Assembly (NCBI GenBank): GCA_026004095.1
Contig: BPIL01000001.1
Coordinates: 1-64,000, forward strand
Direction of reading: 5' to 3'
DNA length: 64,000 nucleotides
From: Meiothermus sp.
GTDB taxonomy: Bacteria > Deinococcota > Deinococci > Deinococcales > Thermaceae
This document shows positions 44,599 through 51,490 of this stretch, piece after piece (position 1 is the first letter of the stretch; every line of letters begins with the position of its first letter). The notes beneath the pieces are model-generated. The model made no database searches. It was given only the letters and a program-made list of their open reading frames with translations, and had not been told where the DNA came from. The position numbers and the translations under genes are program-made.

Positions 44599-44700
44599 AG
44601 TGCCGTTTGGGGCGTTTGTCCAGCAAAACCCGGCTTTGTGCGCGGCGGAGGTTGTGAGGGGGGTGGGGGTGCGCTACACTGGGTTGCAGGAGGAACCAAC

Positions 44701-45363
44701 ATGGGCATTCTCGACCGCCTTTCCCGCCTGATTCGGGCCAATATCAACGATCTGATTAAACGGGCTGAAGACCCGGAAAAAATCGTCGAGCAGGCCCTGG
44801 AGGATATGCGCTCCACGCTGCGCGAGGCCCGGATGGAGGTGGCCGAGGCCATGGCCGAGCTGAAGAAGCTCGAGCGCGAGCAGCAAAGCTACGCCGAGCA
44901 GGCGCGGGCCTGGGAGCAAAAAGCCGCCGAGGCCCTCAAGGGCGGGCGCGAAGACCTGGCCCGCGAGGCCCTCAAGCGCAAACAGCAGGCCCAGGCCCTG
45001 GCCGATGGCTTTGCCCAGCAGGTGGCCCAGCAACAGACCCTGGTTAATCAGCTCACCACCCAGCTCAAGGCCCTGGAAGGCAAAATTCAGGAGTCCGAGG
45101 CCAAAAAAGCCCTGCTCATTGCCCGCAAGAAGGGTGTGGAGGCCGCCGAGACGGTGCGCCGGTTCGAGTCCAAGGTAGACGCCCACAGCGCGGTGGAGGC
45201 CTTCGAGGACATGGAGCGCCGCATCGAGGCCATGGAGGACAAGCACGCGGCCCTTTCGGAGCTGGACAAAAGCGACGTGGAGAAGGAGCTGGAAAGCCTG
45301 GGCAGCAACAAGGCTGTTGAAGACGACCTGGCCCGCCTCAAGCGCGAGCTAGGGATGGTCTGA
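44701..45363 (+). CDS. pspA: Phage-shock protein A / IM30 family
   Basis: 220 residues, start ATG 44701 with GCAGGAGG upstream (the track start is too early). 'MGILDRLSRLIRANINDLIKRAEDPEKIVEQALEDM' is the amphipathic N-terminal membrane-binding helix and family signature. Long coiled-coil helices follow ('ELKKLEREQQSYAEQARAWEQKA', 'VRRFESKVDAHSAVEAFEDMERRIEAME'). Proteins of this ESCRT-III-like family polymerise on damaged inner membrane. No PspB/C or F homologue is adjacent, so regulation differs from E. coli. Confidence 0.93.
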   Translation: MGILDRLSRLIRANINDLIKRAEDPEKIVEQALEDMRSTLREARMEVAEAMAELKKLEREQQSYAEQARAWEQKAAEALKGGREDLAREALKRKQQAQALADGFAQQVAQQQTLVNQLTTQLKALEGKIQESEAKKALLIARKKGVEAAETVRRFESKVDAHSAVEAFEDMERRIEAMEDKHAALSELDKSDVEKELESLGSNKAVEDDLARLKRELGMV

Positions 45364-45489
45364 GGGCTTTTACTGGAAAAGTCGGCTGAGCTCGTTGAAG
45401 CCGAACTGCACACCGAGAAAGCGTGGGCCTACCCCAAAGCCTGGGCAGTTTTGCACTTTGGGAAGGTGGCTGCGTATCCTTGAGGCAAC

Positions 45490-45963
45490 ATGGCCGGTAT
45501 TGCCCTGTTGGAGCTGATGCTCTTGTTGCTGGCGGTGGGGCTTTTGGTCTGGGTGTTTGGGGCCAGCCGGAGCCTGCCGCCCGCACAAGAAGAGCAGGCC
45601 CACCGGCTCGAGGCGGCCCTGGCCGAGATTGGGCGGCTGGGGGGGCGGCTGTCCCATCTGCACGATGCGCTCCAACCGGCCCAGCAGTACGGGCGAGACC
45701 TGCGTAAGCTGCTGCCGCAACTGGCCGAGCTCGAGCGCTTCCTAGCCAAGCCCAGCACCCAAGGCCCCACCCGCGACCGCCTGCTGGTGCGCCACCACGA
45801 GCTTTTGCAGGGCTTTGAGCGGGGTGTGGAGTACCTCGAGCGCCTGGGGGCCGAGCTGTTGCTGGTCTCGGGTTCCGAAGAACCCCCGGCCCTGGCCGAG
45901 CTGCCGCAGCTCTTAATCGAATTGCGCGAGGTTTTACACCCATCTCCTCTCACCCGGGGGTAA
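45490..45963 (+). CDS. Membrane-anchored coiled-coil protein
   Basis: 157 residues. One N-terminal membrane helix ('LLELMLLLLAVGLLVWVFGA', about 4-24) is followed by a helical body rich in Leu, Glu, Arg and Gln ('HRLEAALAEIGRLGGRLSHLHDALQ', 'LLPQLAELERFLAKP', 'LLQGFERGVEYLERLGAELL'). No known family. It lies just before a lipoprotein gene (9 bases), so both may act in the envelope. TATCCT sits 9 bases before the ATG. Confidence 0.7.
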   Translation: MAGIALLELMLLLLAVGLLVWVFGASRSLPPAQEEQAHRLEAALAEIGRLGGRLSHLHDALQPAQQYGRDLRKLLPQLAELERFLAKPSTQGPTRDRLLVRHHELLQGFERGVEYLERLGAELLLVSGSEEPPALAELPQLLIELREVLHPSPLTRG

Positions 45964-45972
45964 ATTGGGGCG

Positions 45973-46653
45973 ATGCAACGAATGGCGCTGCTGCTACTGC
46001 TGCTCCTGGGGGCCTGTGCGCCCCGTGCCACCGAACCCCAGACCAACACCGCCCTTATTCAGGGCCCGGTGGGCTTCTACCCTTCCCAGCCAGGGCTGGA
46101 CTGGGTTTACCTGCCGCCCCGGGCCTCCATCGGCGACCCGCCGGTGCGCATCTCGGTGCTGGGCCCCACCACCTTTGAGGGCCAGCCAGCCATCCGCTAC
46201 CGCCTGAGCGGGCGGGGCCTCGAGCGCTCCTACTACCGCCAGGTGGACGCCAGTGGGGTGCGGCTTCTGGGCATGGAAGACTTCGGCCGGCTTCAGGTGA
46301 CCCGTTACACCCCCCCCATCCAGGAATACCCCCCCCAGGCCAGCCTGGTGGTGGGGGCCCGCTGGGGTGGTCAGACCCGCGAAGTCATCGAGCTGCGCGC
46401 GGGTAACAACGTCACCCGGGTGAGCGACCGGGTGCTGGACTACACCTACACGGTGCTGGGTAAGTCCAACGTGACCGTACCGGCGGGCAGCTTCGAGGTG
46501 TTCCGCATCGCCTGGGAGGTGCGCGATCCCCGGAATCCCAACCTGCGCGAGGGCTTCGAGATCTGGTTTTACCCTGGGGTGGGCGAGATCTACAGCTCGG
46601 TGAACTTTGGCGACCAGGGCGGGCTCTCGCTGATTGACCGCAACTTCAAATAG
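45973..46653 (+). CDS. Lipoprotein, unknown function
   Basis: 226 residues. 'MALLLLLLLGACAPRATE' is a lipoprotein signal with lipobox LGAC. The mature protein is beta-rich: 'GLDWVYLPPRA', 'GQPAIRYRLSGRGLERSYYRQVDASGVRLLG', 'VTVPAGSFEVFRIAWEV' and 'GFEIWFYPGVGEIYSSVNFG'. The last part resembles the repeated strand unit seen in DUF-type periplasmic proteins that end with 'WYAPGVGLV'-like text. It is anchored to a membrane. No enzymatic motif. TAAATT lies 6 bases upstream, overlapping the stop of the previous gene. Confidence 0.75.
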   Translation: MQRMALLLLLLLGACAPRATEPQTNTALIQGPVGFYPSQPGLDWVYLPPRASIGDPPVRISVLGPTTFEGQPAIRYRLSGRGLERSYYRQVDASGVRLLGMEDFGRLQVTRYTPPIQEYPPQASLVVGARWGGQTREVIELRAGNNVTRVSDRVLDYTYTVLGKSNVTVPAGSFEVFRIAWEVRDPRNPNLREGFEIWFYPGVGEIYSSVNFGDQGGLSLIDRNFK

Positions 46654-46710
46654 GCCCCTTTGTTCCCTGGGGTACTGCAACCGACCCACGAACCCCTAGA
46701 GTTTAGAACA

Positions 46711-46761
46711 ATGCACGCGGCGGTCGGGTCATCGCCGGGTCGTTTTGGGAGGCGCCTGTGA
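46711..46761 (+). CDS. Possible 16-codon upstream ORF coupled to dxs
   Basis: ATG 46711 to TGA 46761 encodes '[16 protein letters not shown]'. Its stop overlaps the dxs GTG (GTGA), and TAGAGT lies 8 bases before the ATG, so it could be a leaderless reading frame coupled to dxs. The dxs ribosome site GGAGG lies inside it. It may control dxs translation, or be chance. Confidence 0.3.
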   Translation: MHAAVGSSPGRFGRRL

Positions 46762-48617
46762 TATTGCAAAAGGTCAACCAGCCACAAGACCTCAAAACCC
46801 TCACGCAAGAAGAGCTGCTGCAACTGGCCGAGGAACTGCGCAGTGAGATTATCCGGGTGTGCGCCCAGAACGGCGGCCACCTGGCCTCCTCGCTGGGGGC
46901 GGTAGAACTGATTGTGGCCCTGCACCGGGTCTTCGACTCGCCCAGGGATCGCTTGTTGTTTGATGTGGGCCACCAGGCTTATGCCCACAAAATCCTGACC
47001 GGACGCAAGGAGGTTTTCCACACCATCCGCCAGGAAGGGGGCATCTCGGGCTTTACCAAGGTTTCGGAGAGCGAGCACGACGCCATTACGGTGGGCCACG
47101 CCTCCACCTCGCTGGCCAACGCCCTGGGCATGGTTATTGCCCGCGATACCCTGGGCGAAAACTACCATGTGGTGGCCGTTATCGGCGACGGGGCCCTGAC
47201 CGGCGGCATGGCCCTGGCCGCGCTCAACGTAATCGGCGAGCGCAAGCCCAGGCTGCTGATGATTTTGAACGACAACGAGATGTCCATCTCGGAGAACGTG
47301 GGGGCCCTGAACCGCTACTTCAGGGAGTACCAGACCAAAAAATGGGTACAGGACACCCAGAAGTGGGGTAAGCAGGTCTTGGAGGGCATCTCGCCCCGGC
47401 TCTTCAACCTGGTAGACCGGGCCAAGGAGGCCGCCAAGCTGATGCTGCACCAGGAGAACCCCTTCTACGCCTGGGGCATCCGCTACGTGGGGCCGGTGGA
47501 CGGGCACGACCTGCCGGGCCTGATTCACATCCTCGAGCAGATCAAAGAACTCGACGGCCCCACCCTGCTGCACATCGTGACCCAGAAAGGCAAGGGCTAC
47601 GGGGTGGCCGAGGAAGACCCCATCTACTGGCACGGGCCGCCCGGCTTCAACCCCCAGAAACCCGAGAAGGTGAGCAAGGGTTACTCCTGGTCGGCGGCCT
47701 TTGGCGACGCGGTGACCGAGCTGGCCCATAAGGAGCCCCGGCTTTTCGTCATCACCCCGGCCATGCGCGAGGGTTCGGGCCTGGTGAAGTACTCCCAGAC
47801 CCACCCCGAGCGCTACCTGGACACCGGCATCTGCGAGGATGTGGCGGCCACGGTGGCGGCGGGCATGGCCCTGCGGGGCCTCAAGCCGGTGCTGGCTATT
47901 TACTCAACCTTTATGCAGCGGGCCTACGACCAGATCATCCACGACATCGCCATCGAGAACCTGCCGGTGGTGTTTGCGGTGGATCGGGCCGGGATTGTGG
48001 GGGGCGACGGGGCCACCCACAACGGGGTTTTTGATATCGCCTACCTGCGCACCGTGCCCAACGTGCAGATTGCCGCCCCCAAGGATGCCCTAGAGCTTCG
48101 GGCCATGCTCAAGAAGGCCCTGGAGCTGGGCGGGCCCATCGCCATCCGCTACGCCCGCGACAACGTGGAAAAAGCCCCCGAGGGGGTCTGGCCCGAGATC
48201 GAGTGGGGCCGCTGGGAGGTGCTGAAGGAGGGCTCCAGGGCCTATATCCTGGCCTTTGGCAAGACCCTCAAGTACGCCCTCGAGGCCGCCCAGGATCACC
48301 CCGAGATTGGCGTCATCAACGCCCGCTTCCTCAAGCCGCTGGACAAGGGGATGCTGGAAGCGCTGGCCCTGGAGGGCTACAAGCTGGTGACCACCGAAGA
48401 CCACCAGAAGATGGGGGGGTTTGGCAGCGCGGTGCTGGAAGCCCTTAATGAACTGGGCCTGAAACCCGATATCCGCGTGCTGGGCCTGCCGGATGTCTTC
48501 TTTGACCACGGCTCCATTCCCCGCATGCACCGCGAGGCCGGCATTGACGCCGAGGCCATCCGGGCGGCCCTGGCCGGGATGGGCCTCGAGGTCAAGACGG
48601 CCACCCGCCGGGTGTGA
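46758..48617 (+). CDS. dxs: 1-deoxy-D-xylulose-5-phosphate synthase
   Basis: 619 residues from GTG 46758 (GGGAGG upstream). Thiamine-diphosphate enzyme: '[45 protein letters not shown]' at the N-terminus, the TPP/Mg motif '[22 protein letters not shown]', '[16 protein letters not shown]', then the transketolase pyrimidine domain with '[26 protein letters not shown]' and a C-terminal domain. It catalyses pyruvate plus glyceraldehyde 3-phosphate to DXP, the first step of the MEP isoprenoid pathway, feeding the polyprenyl synthase nearby. Full length. Confidence 0.97.
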   Translation: MILQKVNQPQDLKTLTQEELLQLAEELRSEIIRVCAQNGGHLASSLGAVELIVALHRVFDSPRDRLLFDVGHQAYAHKILTGRKEVFHTIRQEGGISGFTKVSESEHDAITVGHASTSLANALGMVIARDTLGENYHVVAVIGDGALTGGMALAALNVIGERKPRLLMILNDNEMSISENVGALNRYFREYQTKKWVQDTQKWGKQVLEGISPRLFNLVDRAKEAAKLMLHQENPFYAWGIRYVGPVDGHDLPGLIHILEQIKELDGPTLLHIVTQKGKGYGVAEEDPIYWHGPPGFNPQKPEKVSKGYSWSAAFGDAVTELAHKEPRLFVITPAMREGSGLVKYSQTHPERYLDTGICEDVAATVAAGMALRGLKPVLAIYSTFMQRAYDQIIHDIAIENLPVVFAVDRAGIVGGDGATHNGVFDIAYLRTVPNVQIAAPKDALELRAMLKKALELGGPIAIRYARDNVEKAPEGVWPEIEWGRWEVLKEGSRAYILAFGKTLKYALEAAQDHPEIGVINARFLKPLDKGMLEALALEGYKLVTTEDHQKMGGFGSAVLEALNELGLKPDIRVLGLPDVFFDHGSIPRMHREAGIDAEAIRAALAGMGLEVKTATRRV

Positions 48618-48658
48618 GCCCCCTCATCCAGGCTTGCCCTGGCTTTGCTATCCTGGAC

Positions 48659-48764
48659 TTGGTTGGGGAGTAGCTGACCGCAAACGCGGGTGTCGGGGCC
48701 GTCAGTACAGGGCTAACAACCCTCGGTCAAGACAAGTCGAAAAACTTCAGCGAGACCACCACGG
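48659..48764 (+). ncRNA. yybP-ykoY manganese riboswitch aptamer
   Basis: Conserved parts in order: GGGGAGTAGC (48665-48674), CGTCAGTACA (48710-48719) and GCGAGACC (48750-48757). Two internal helices are visible (ACCGCAAACGCGGGT, AGGGCTAACAACCCT). The outer P1 strand after GCGAGA (CCACC) is also the left arm of the following terminator, so Mn2+ binding would stabilise P1 and prevent termination (an ON switch). Confidence 0.85.
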
Positions 48765-48787
48765 CAAAAACCCGTGGTGGTTTTTGC
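48756..48787 (+). terminator. Terminator of the Mn riboswitch expression platform
   Basis: Perfect 9-bp stem CCACCACGG / CCGTGGTGG with 7-base loop (CAAAAAC), followed by TTTTT. Its left arm overlaps the aptamer P1 3' strand. Confidence 0.9.
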
Positions 48788-48813
48788 ATGGTGAAAGGAG
48801 CGGACCAGACGCG

Positions 48814-48999
48814 ATGAAAAAAATCTTTTTCAAACTGCTGGCTCTGCTGGTTGGGAGACTGTTAGCCAGGCGCTTTGGTTATGGCCGGCCCTACTACCCG
48901 GCCCATTACGACCCCCACTACCGGGGCGGGTTTTTCAAGCCCTACAAGTACAAGAGGAAAAAGAGCTGGCGCAAGAAGCTATTGGACTGGCTGGACTAG
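48814..48999 (+). CDS. 61-aa basic His/Tyr-rich protein under Mn riboswitch control
   Basis: Read from ATG 48814, in frame with the end of track ORF 48493..48999, after AAAGGAG about 14 bases upstream. 'MKKIFFKLLALLVGRLLARRF' looks like an amphipathic or membrane helix. A Gly/Tyr/His-rich segment 'GRPYYPAHYDPHYRGG' follows, then a strongly basic tail 'KPYKYKRKKSWRKKLLDWLD'. No known family. The His, Asp and Tyr of the middle could bind metal. It lies 26 bases after a manganese riboswitch terminator and is the only gene before a promoter-bearing neighbour, so Mn2+ should induce it. A small manganese homeostasis or chaperone protein is an attractive but untested idea. Confidence 0.75.
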   Translation: MKKIFFKLLALLVGRLLARRFGYGRPYYPAHYDPHYRGGFFKPYKYKRKKSWRKKLLDWLD

Positions 49000-49036
49000 C
49001 CCATGGCTTTATGCACCGGGTGGTAGGCTGGGCTGG

Positions 49037-49660
49037 ATGAAAGTCTTTGCGCTGGCGGCCAACACCTACCTGCTGGACACACCGCAAGGCCCGCTGCTGG
49101 TGGACTCGGGGCTGCCGGGCCAGCGGCGCAGGCTCGAGCGCTATCTGGGCAGTGTGAAGCCTGCTGCCCTGCTGCTCACCCACCACCACCTCGACCACGT
49201 GGGCGGGGCCCAGATGCTCTGGGAGCGCTACGGGCTGCCCATCTACGCCCACCCGCTGGACATCCCCTTCATCAGCGGGGAAGCGCGCCGCCCACCTTTT
49301 CCGCCCATTCCCGGGCTGGGTGACTGGATTGCCAACAGCCCCCGGCCGGTACCCAAAGAGGCCCTGAGGCCCGTTGAAGAAGGCGCGGAAGTGATGGGCT
49401 GGCAGGTGGTGCACCTGCCCGGCCATACCCCCGGTCAGATTGGCCTGCTGCGCGAAGGGGTTTTGCTGGCCGCCGACGCGCTGCGGGTGGGTGTGAAAGG
49501 CCCCTGGGTTCCCCCGGCCATGGTCAACCACGACACCCAACAGGCCCGGCGCACGGTGGGGAAGATCGCCCGCCTCGAGGCCCAGAAGATCTACGTGGGG
49601 CACGGGCCGCCCACCACTGCCCTGGCGGTGCGCGCCCTGGCCGAAAAGCTGGGGGTCTGA
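49037..49660 (+). CDS. MBL-fold metallo-hydrolase
   Basis: 207 residues from ATG 49037; TAGGCT lies exactly 7 bases before it (leaderless), which rules out the longer track ORF. Metal-binding motif 'LLLTHHHLDHVGGAQML' (HxHxDH), second His in 'VVHLPGHTPGQIGLL', Asp in 'LLAADALRVG' and last His in 'IYVGHGPPTT' are all present. A glyoxalase-II-like dinuclear zinc hydrolase; the substrate is unknown. Its own promoter suggests it is not under the upstream riboswitch alone. Convergent with a rhodanese. Confidence 0.88.
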   Translation: MKVFALAANTYLLDTPQGPLLVDSGLPGQRRRLERYLGSVKPAALLLTHHHLDHVGGAQMLWERYGLPIYAHPLDIPFISGEARRPPFPPIPGLGDWIANSPRPVPKEALRPVEEGAEVMGWQVVHLPGHTPGQIGLLREGVLLAADALRVGVKGPWVPPAMVNHDTQQARRTVGKIARLEAQKIYVGHGPPTTALAVRALAEKLGV

Positions 49661-49670
49661 GCGCTGCAAA

Positions 49671-50030
49671 CTAGCGCTGCAAATCCCCCTTCTTCACCGG
49701 CAACCCCGCGGCCTGCCAGGCCGAAATTCCCCCGGCCAGGTTGTAGACCTCGAGGCCCTTCTCGGCCAGAAACTCGGCGGCCTGCTGGCTGCGGCTGCCG
49801 CTCTCGCAAAAGCAGATGATGGGCCGGTCTTTGGGCAGGCTTTCCCAGCGCCTGGCCAGCTCGGCCAGCGGCAGGCCCTGGGAGCCCGGTATTTTGCTTA
49901 GTTTGCGCTCGAGGGGGGTGCGCACGTCAATCAGGAGTGCCCCGGCCCTGAGCTTTTCCTGGGCTTCCAGCGCACTAATCCGGGGCACCCTTGGCCCCAG
50001 CCCCAGCAGATTTTTGAACCAACCCCACAT
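49671..50030 (-). CDS. Rhodanese-like sulfurtransferase
   Basis: 119 residues from ATG 50030, with TAGACT 7 bases upstream (leaderless). A short N-terminal helix ('MWGWFKNLLGLG') precedes a single rhodanese domain: 'RISALEAQEKLRAGALLIDVRTPLER' and the active loop 'IICFCESGSRSQQAAEFL' with catalytic Cys. Carries sulfane sulfur as a Cys persulfide. It is divergent from the thioredoxin-fold / periplasmic rhodanese / CstR operon and shares the intergenic region with two CstR-type operators, so joint regulation by sulfide stress is likely. There is no signal peptide. Confidence 0.9.
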   Translation of the reverse strand: MWGWFKNLLGLGPRVPRISALEAQEKLRAGALLIDVRTPLERKLSKIPGSQGLPLAELARRWESLPKDRPIICFCESGSRSQQAAEFLAEKGLEVYNLAGGISAWQAAGLPVKKGDLQR

Positions 50031-50065
50031 ACTTTTCAGTCTAGAGGTCAACCACCCTTGCGAAA

Positions 50066-50084
50066 TATATCCCCTGGGGGTATA
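50066..50084. promoter_or_regulatory. CstR/CsoR-type operator 1
   Basis: TATATCCCCTGGGGGTATA, an inverted repeat of the A/T-CCCC-GGGG-A/T type used by CsoR/CstR repressors, in the divergent rhodanese / thioredoxin-fold promoter region. The cognate repressor is probably the gene at 51190. Confidence 0.65.
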
Positions 50085-50090
50085 CTGAAC

Positions 50091-50108
50091 ATACCGGTGG
50101 GGGTATAT
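50091..50108. promoter_or_regulatory. CstR/CsoR-type operator 2
   Basis: ATACCGGTGGGGGTATAT, a second copy with ATACC/GGTAT arms, centred about 24 bases after the first and 26 bases before the ATG at 50134. Confidence 0.6.
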
Positions 50109-50133
50109 GTGGCCCCTCGCCAAAGGAGAAACC

Positions 50134-50811
50134 ATGTTTTTAGACGAGAAAATTCAAGCCCAGGTGCGCGAGATGCTGGCCCCCATCCAAACCCCTGTGG
50201 AGGTGGTGGTCTTTACCACCGCGGGCCTCGAGCTGCCCGGCCAGGAAGTGGGGCTGCAGGACGAAACCCTGGGCCTGCTCAAGGAAGTGGTGGCCCTGAA
50301 CCCCCTCCTGAGCCTGGAGCAGCGCTCCATCCACTCCGACCCCGAGGCCCAGGCCTTGGGCCTGCGCTATGCGCCCACCATCCTGCTACGGGAAAAAGGC
50401 TCGAACCGCAACAACATCCGCTTTTTGGGGCTGCCGGCCGGCTACGAGTTCAGCACCCTGATCGAAACCTTGCTGATGCTGGGCACCGGCGAGAGCAAGC
50501 TGGGTGAAAAGTCGCAGGCCGATCTGCAAAAAGTTGCCTCGCCGGTACGTATGCAGGCCTTTGTAACCCCCACCTGCCCCTACTGCCCGCAGGCCGTGCT
50601 GGCAACCTACAAGCTGGCCTACCACAACCCCAACATCATCGCCGAAGGGGTAGAAGCCAGCGAGTTTCCCCAGCTCTCGAGGCGCTACAACATCTCGGGG
50701 GTGCCCGATACCATCATCAGCGGCACGACCCAACAGCGCATCCTGGGCGGGCAGCCCGACCGGGTCTTCGTGGAGGCGGCCATCAAGGCCAGCGCTGGGG
50801 TGGTGGTATGA
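50134..50811 (+). CDS. Two-domain thioredoxin-fold protein (PDO-like)
   Basis: 225 residues from ATG 50134 (AAAGGAG upstream). Two thioredoxin folds in tandem, as in archaeal/thermophile protein disulfide oxidoreductases. The C-terminal fold has the active CPYC (Cys148, Cys151, 'FVTPTCPYCPQAVLATYKLA') and cis-Pro 'GVPDTIIS'. The N-terminal fold has lost its CxxC: the place reads 'VVFTTAGLELPGQEV'. The cytoplasmic protein could reduce persulfides or disulfides. Neighbours (rhodanese, CstR) argue for sulfane-sulfur handling. The stop overlaps the next ATG by 4 bases, and two CstR-like operators precede the gene. Confidence 0.88.
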   Translation: MFLDEKIQAQVREMLAPIQTPVEVVVFTTAGLELPGQEVGLQDETLGLLKEVVALNPLLSLEQRSIHSDPEAQALGLRYAPTILLREKGSNRNNIRFLGLPAGYEFSTLIETLLMLGTGESKLGEKSQADLQKVASPVRMQAFVTPTCPYCPQAVLATYKLAYHNPNIIAEGVEASEFPQLSRRYNISGVPDTIISGTTQQRILGGQPDRVFVEAAIKASAGVVV

Positions 50812-51176
50812 AGGCCATAGCCAGCCTGGTGGTTTTTCTGGTGGCCTCCGCGGGGCTGGCCCAGGGCTTCAAGGTCGTAACCGTGGACGACCTCTACCGC
50901 GCGCTGCCCGATCCCAAAACCTTTGTTATTGATGTGCGCACCCCGCAGGAGTATGCCCGGGGGCACGTTCCCGGAGCGGTTAACTGGCCCCTGCAACAGA
51001 TCGAGCAATGGTGGAGCAAAGTCCCCAAGGATCGGGTGGTCTACGTCAAGTGTAACACCCAGAACCGCAGCAGGGTTGCCGTGCAGTACCTGCTCTCCAG
51101 GGGGTATCGGAATCTGAACCTGGTTACCGGGGGCATTCAGGCCTGGATGGCCCGCGGGTATCCCACCACCCGGTAA
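50808..51176 (+). CDS. Periplasmic rhodanese-like protein
   Basis: 122 residues: signal peptide (1-19, 'MKAIASLVVFLVASAGLAQ'), then a rhodanese domain with 'TFVIDVRTPQEYARGHVPGAVNWPLQQ' and active Cys in 'VVYVKCNTQNRSRVAVQYL'. The loop CNTQNRS is a normal six-residue-type active loop. It acts outside the cytoplasmic membrane, perhaps receiving sulfane sulfur. It is translationally coupled to the upstream thioredoxin-fold gene and followed 13 bases later by the CstR-like regulator. Confidence 0.88.
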   Translation: MKAIASLVVFLVASAGLAQGFKVVTVDDLYRALPDPKTFVIDVRTPQEYARGHVPGAVNWPLQQIEQWWSKVPKDRVVYVKCNTQNRSRVAVQYLLSRGYRNLNLVTGGIQAWMARGYPTTR

Positions 51177-51189
51177 AGGAGCGTTTGCC

Positions 51190-51477
51190 ATGACCACCGC
51201 CCCTGAAGCACCCCCGAACCTTCGCTTTGACGTGCAGGATAAAACCCGGATCATCCACCGGTTGCGCCGCCTGGAAGGGCAGGTGCGGGGTTTGCAGAAG
51301 ATGGTAGAGGAAGACCGCGAATGCCGGGAAATCCTCACCCTCCTGAGCGGGGTGCGGCGTGCGCTGGACTCGGTGGGGGAGGAGATCCTGGAGGCCTACC
51401 TGGCCCGCTGCCAGGCCAGCCCAGGGCAGCCCCAGCCGGCCCAGGTGGTTGAGGTGGTGCGGCTGTTGCGGAAGTAA
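51190..51477 (+). CDS. cstR: CstR-like persulfide-sensing repressor (CsoR family)
   Basis: 95 residues: 'IIHRLRRLEGQVRGLQKMVEED' signature, Cys45 and Cys74 at the conserved 29-residue spacing, and Tyr70 where copper-sensing CsoR has His. This matches CstR, in which two Cys form a di- or trisulfide with reactive sulfur species and release DNA. Its operon partners are rhodanese and a thioredoxin-fold protein, and two ATACC-GGTAT-type operators lie at the operon head, all consistent with autoregulated sulfide detoxification. About 50% identical by eye to the paralogue at 7656. Confidence 0.85.
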   Translation: MTTAPEAPPNLRFDVQDKTRIIHRLRRLEGQVRGLQKMVEEDRECREILTLLSGVRRALDSVGEEILEAYLARCQASPGQPQPAQVVEVVRLLRK

Positions 51478-51490
51478 GACCACCAACCGG

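Noticed and set aside
45370-45720. Minus ORF ending 'RFLGVQFGFNELSRLFQ'
   Set aside because: The end looks barrel-like, but the rest is antisense to the coiled-coil gene; probably chance or a tiny relic.
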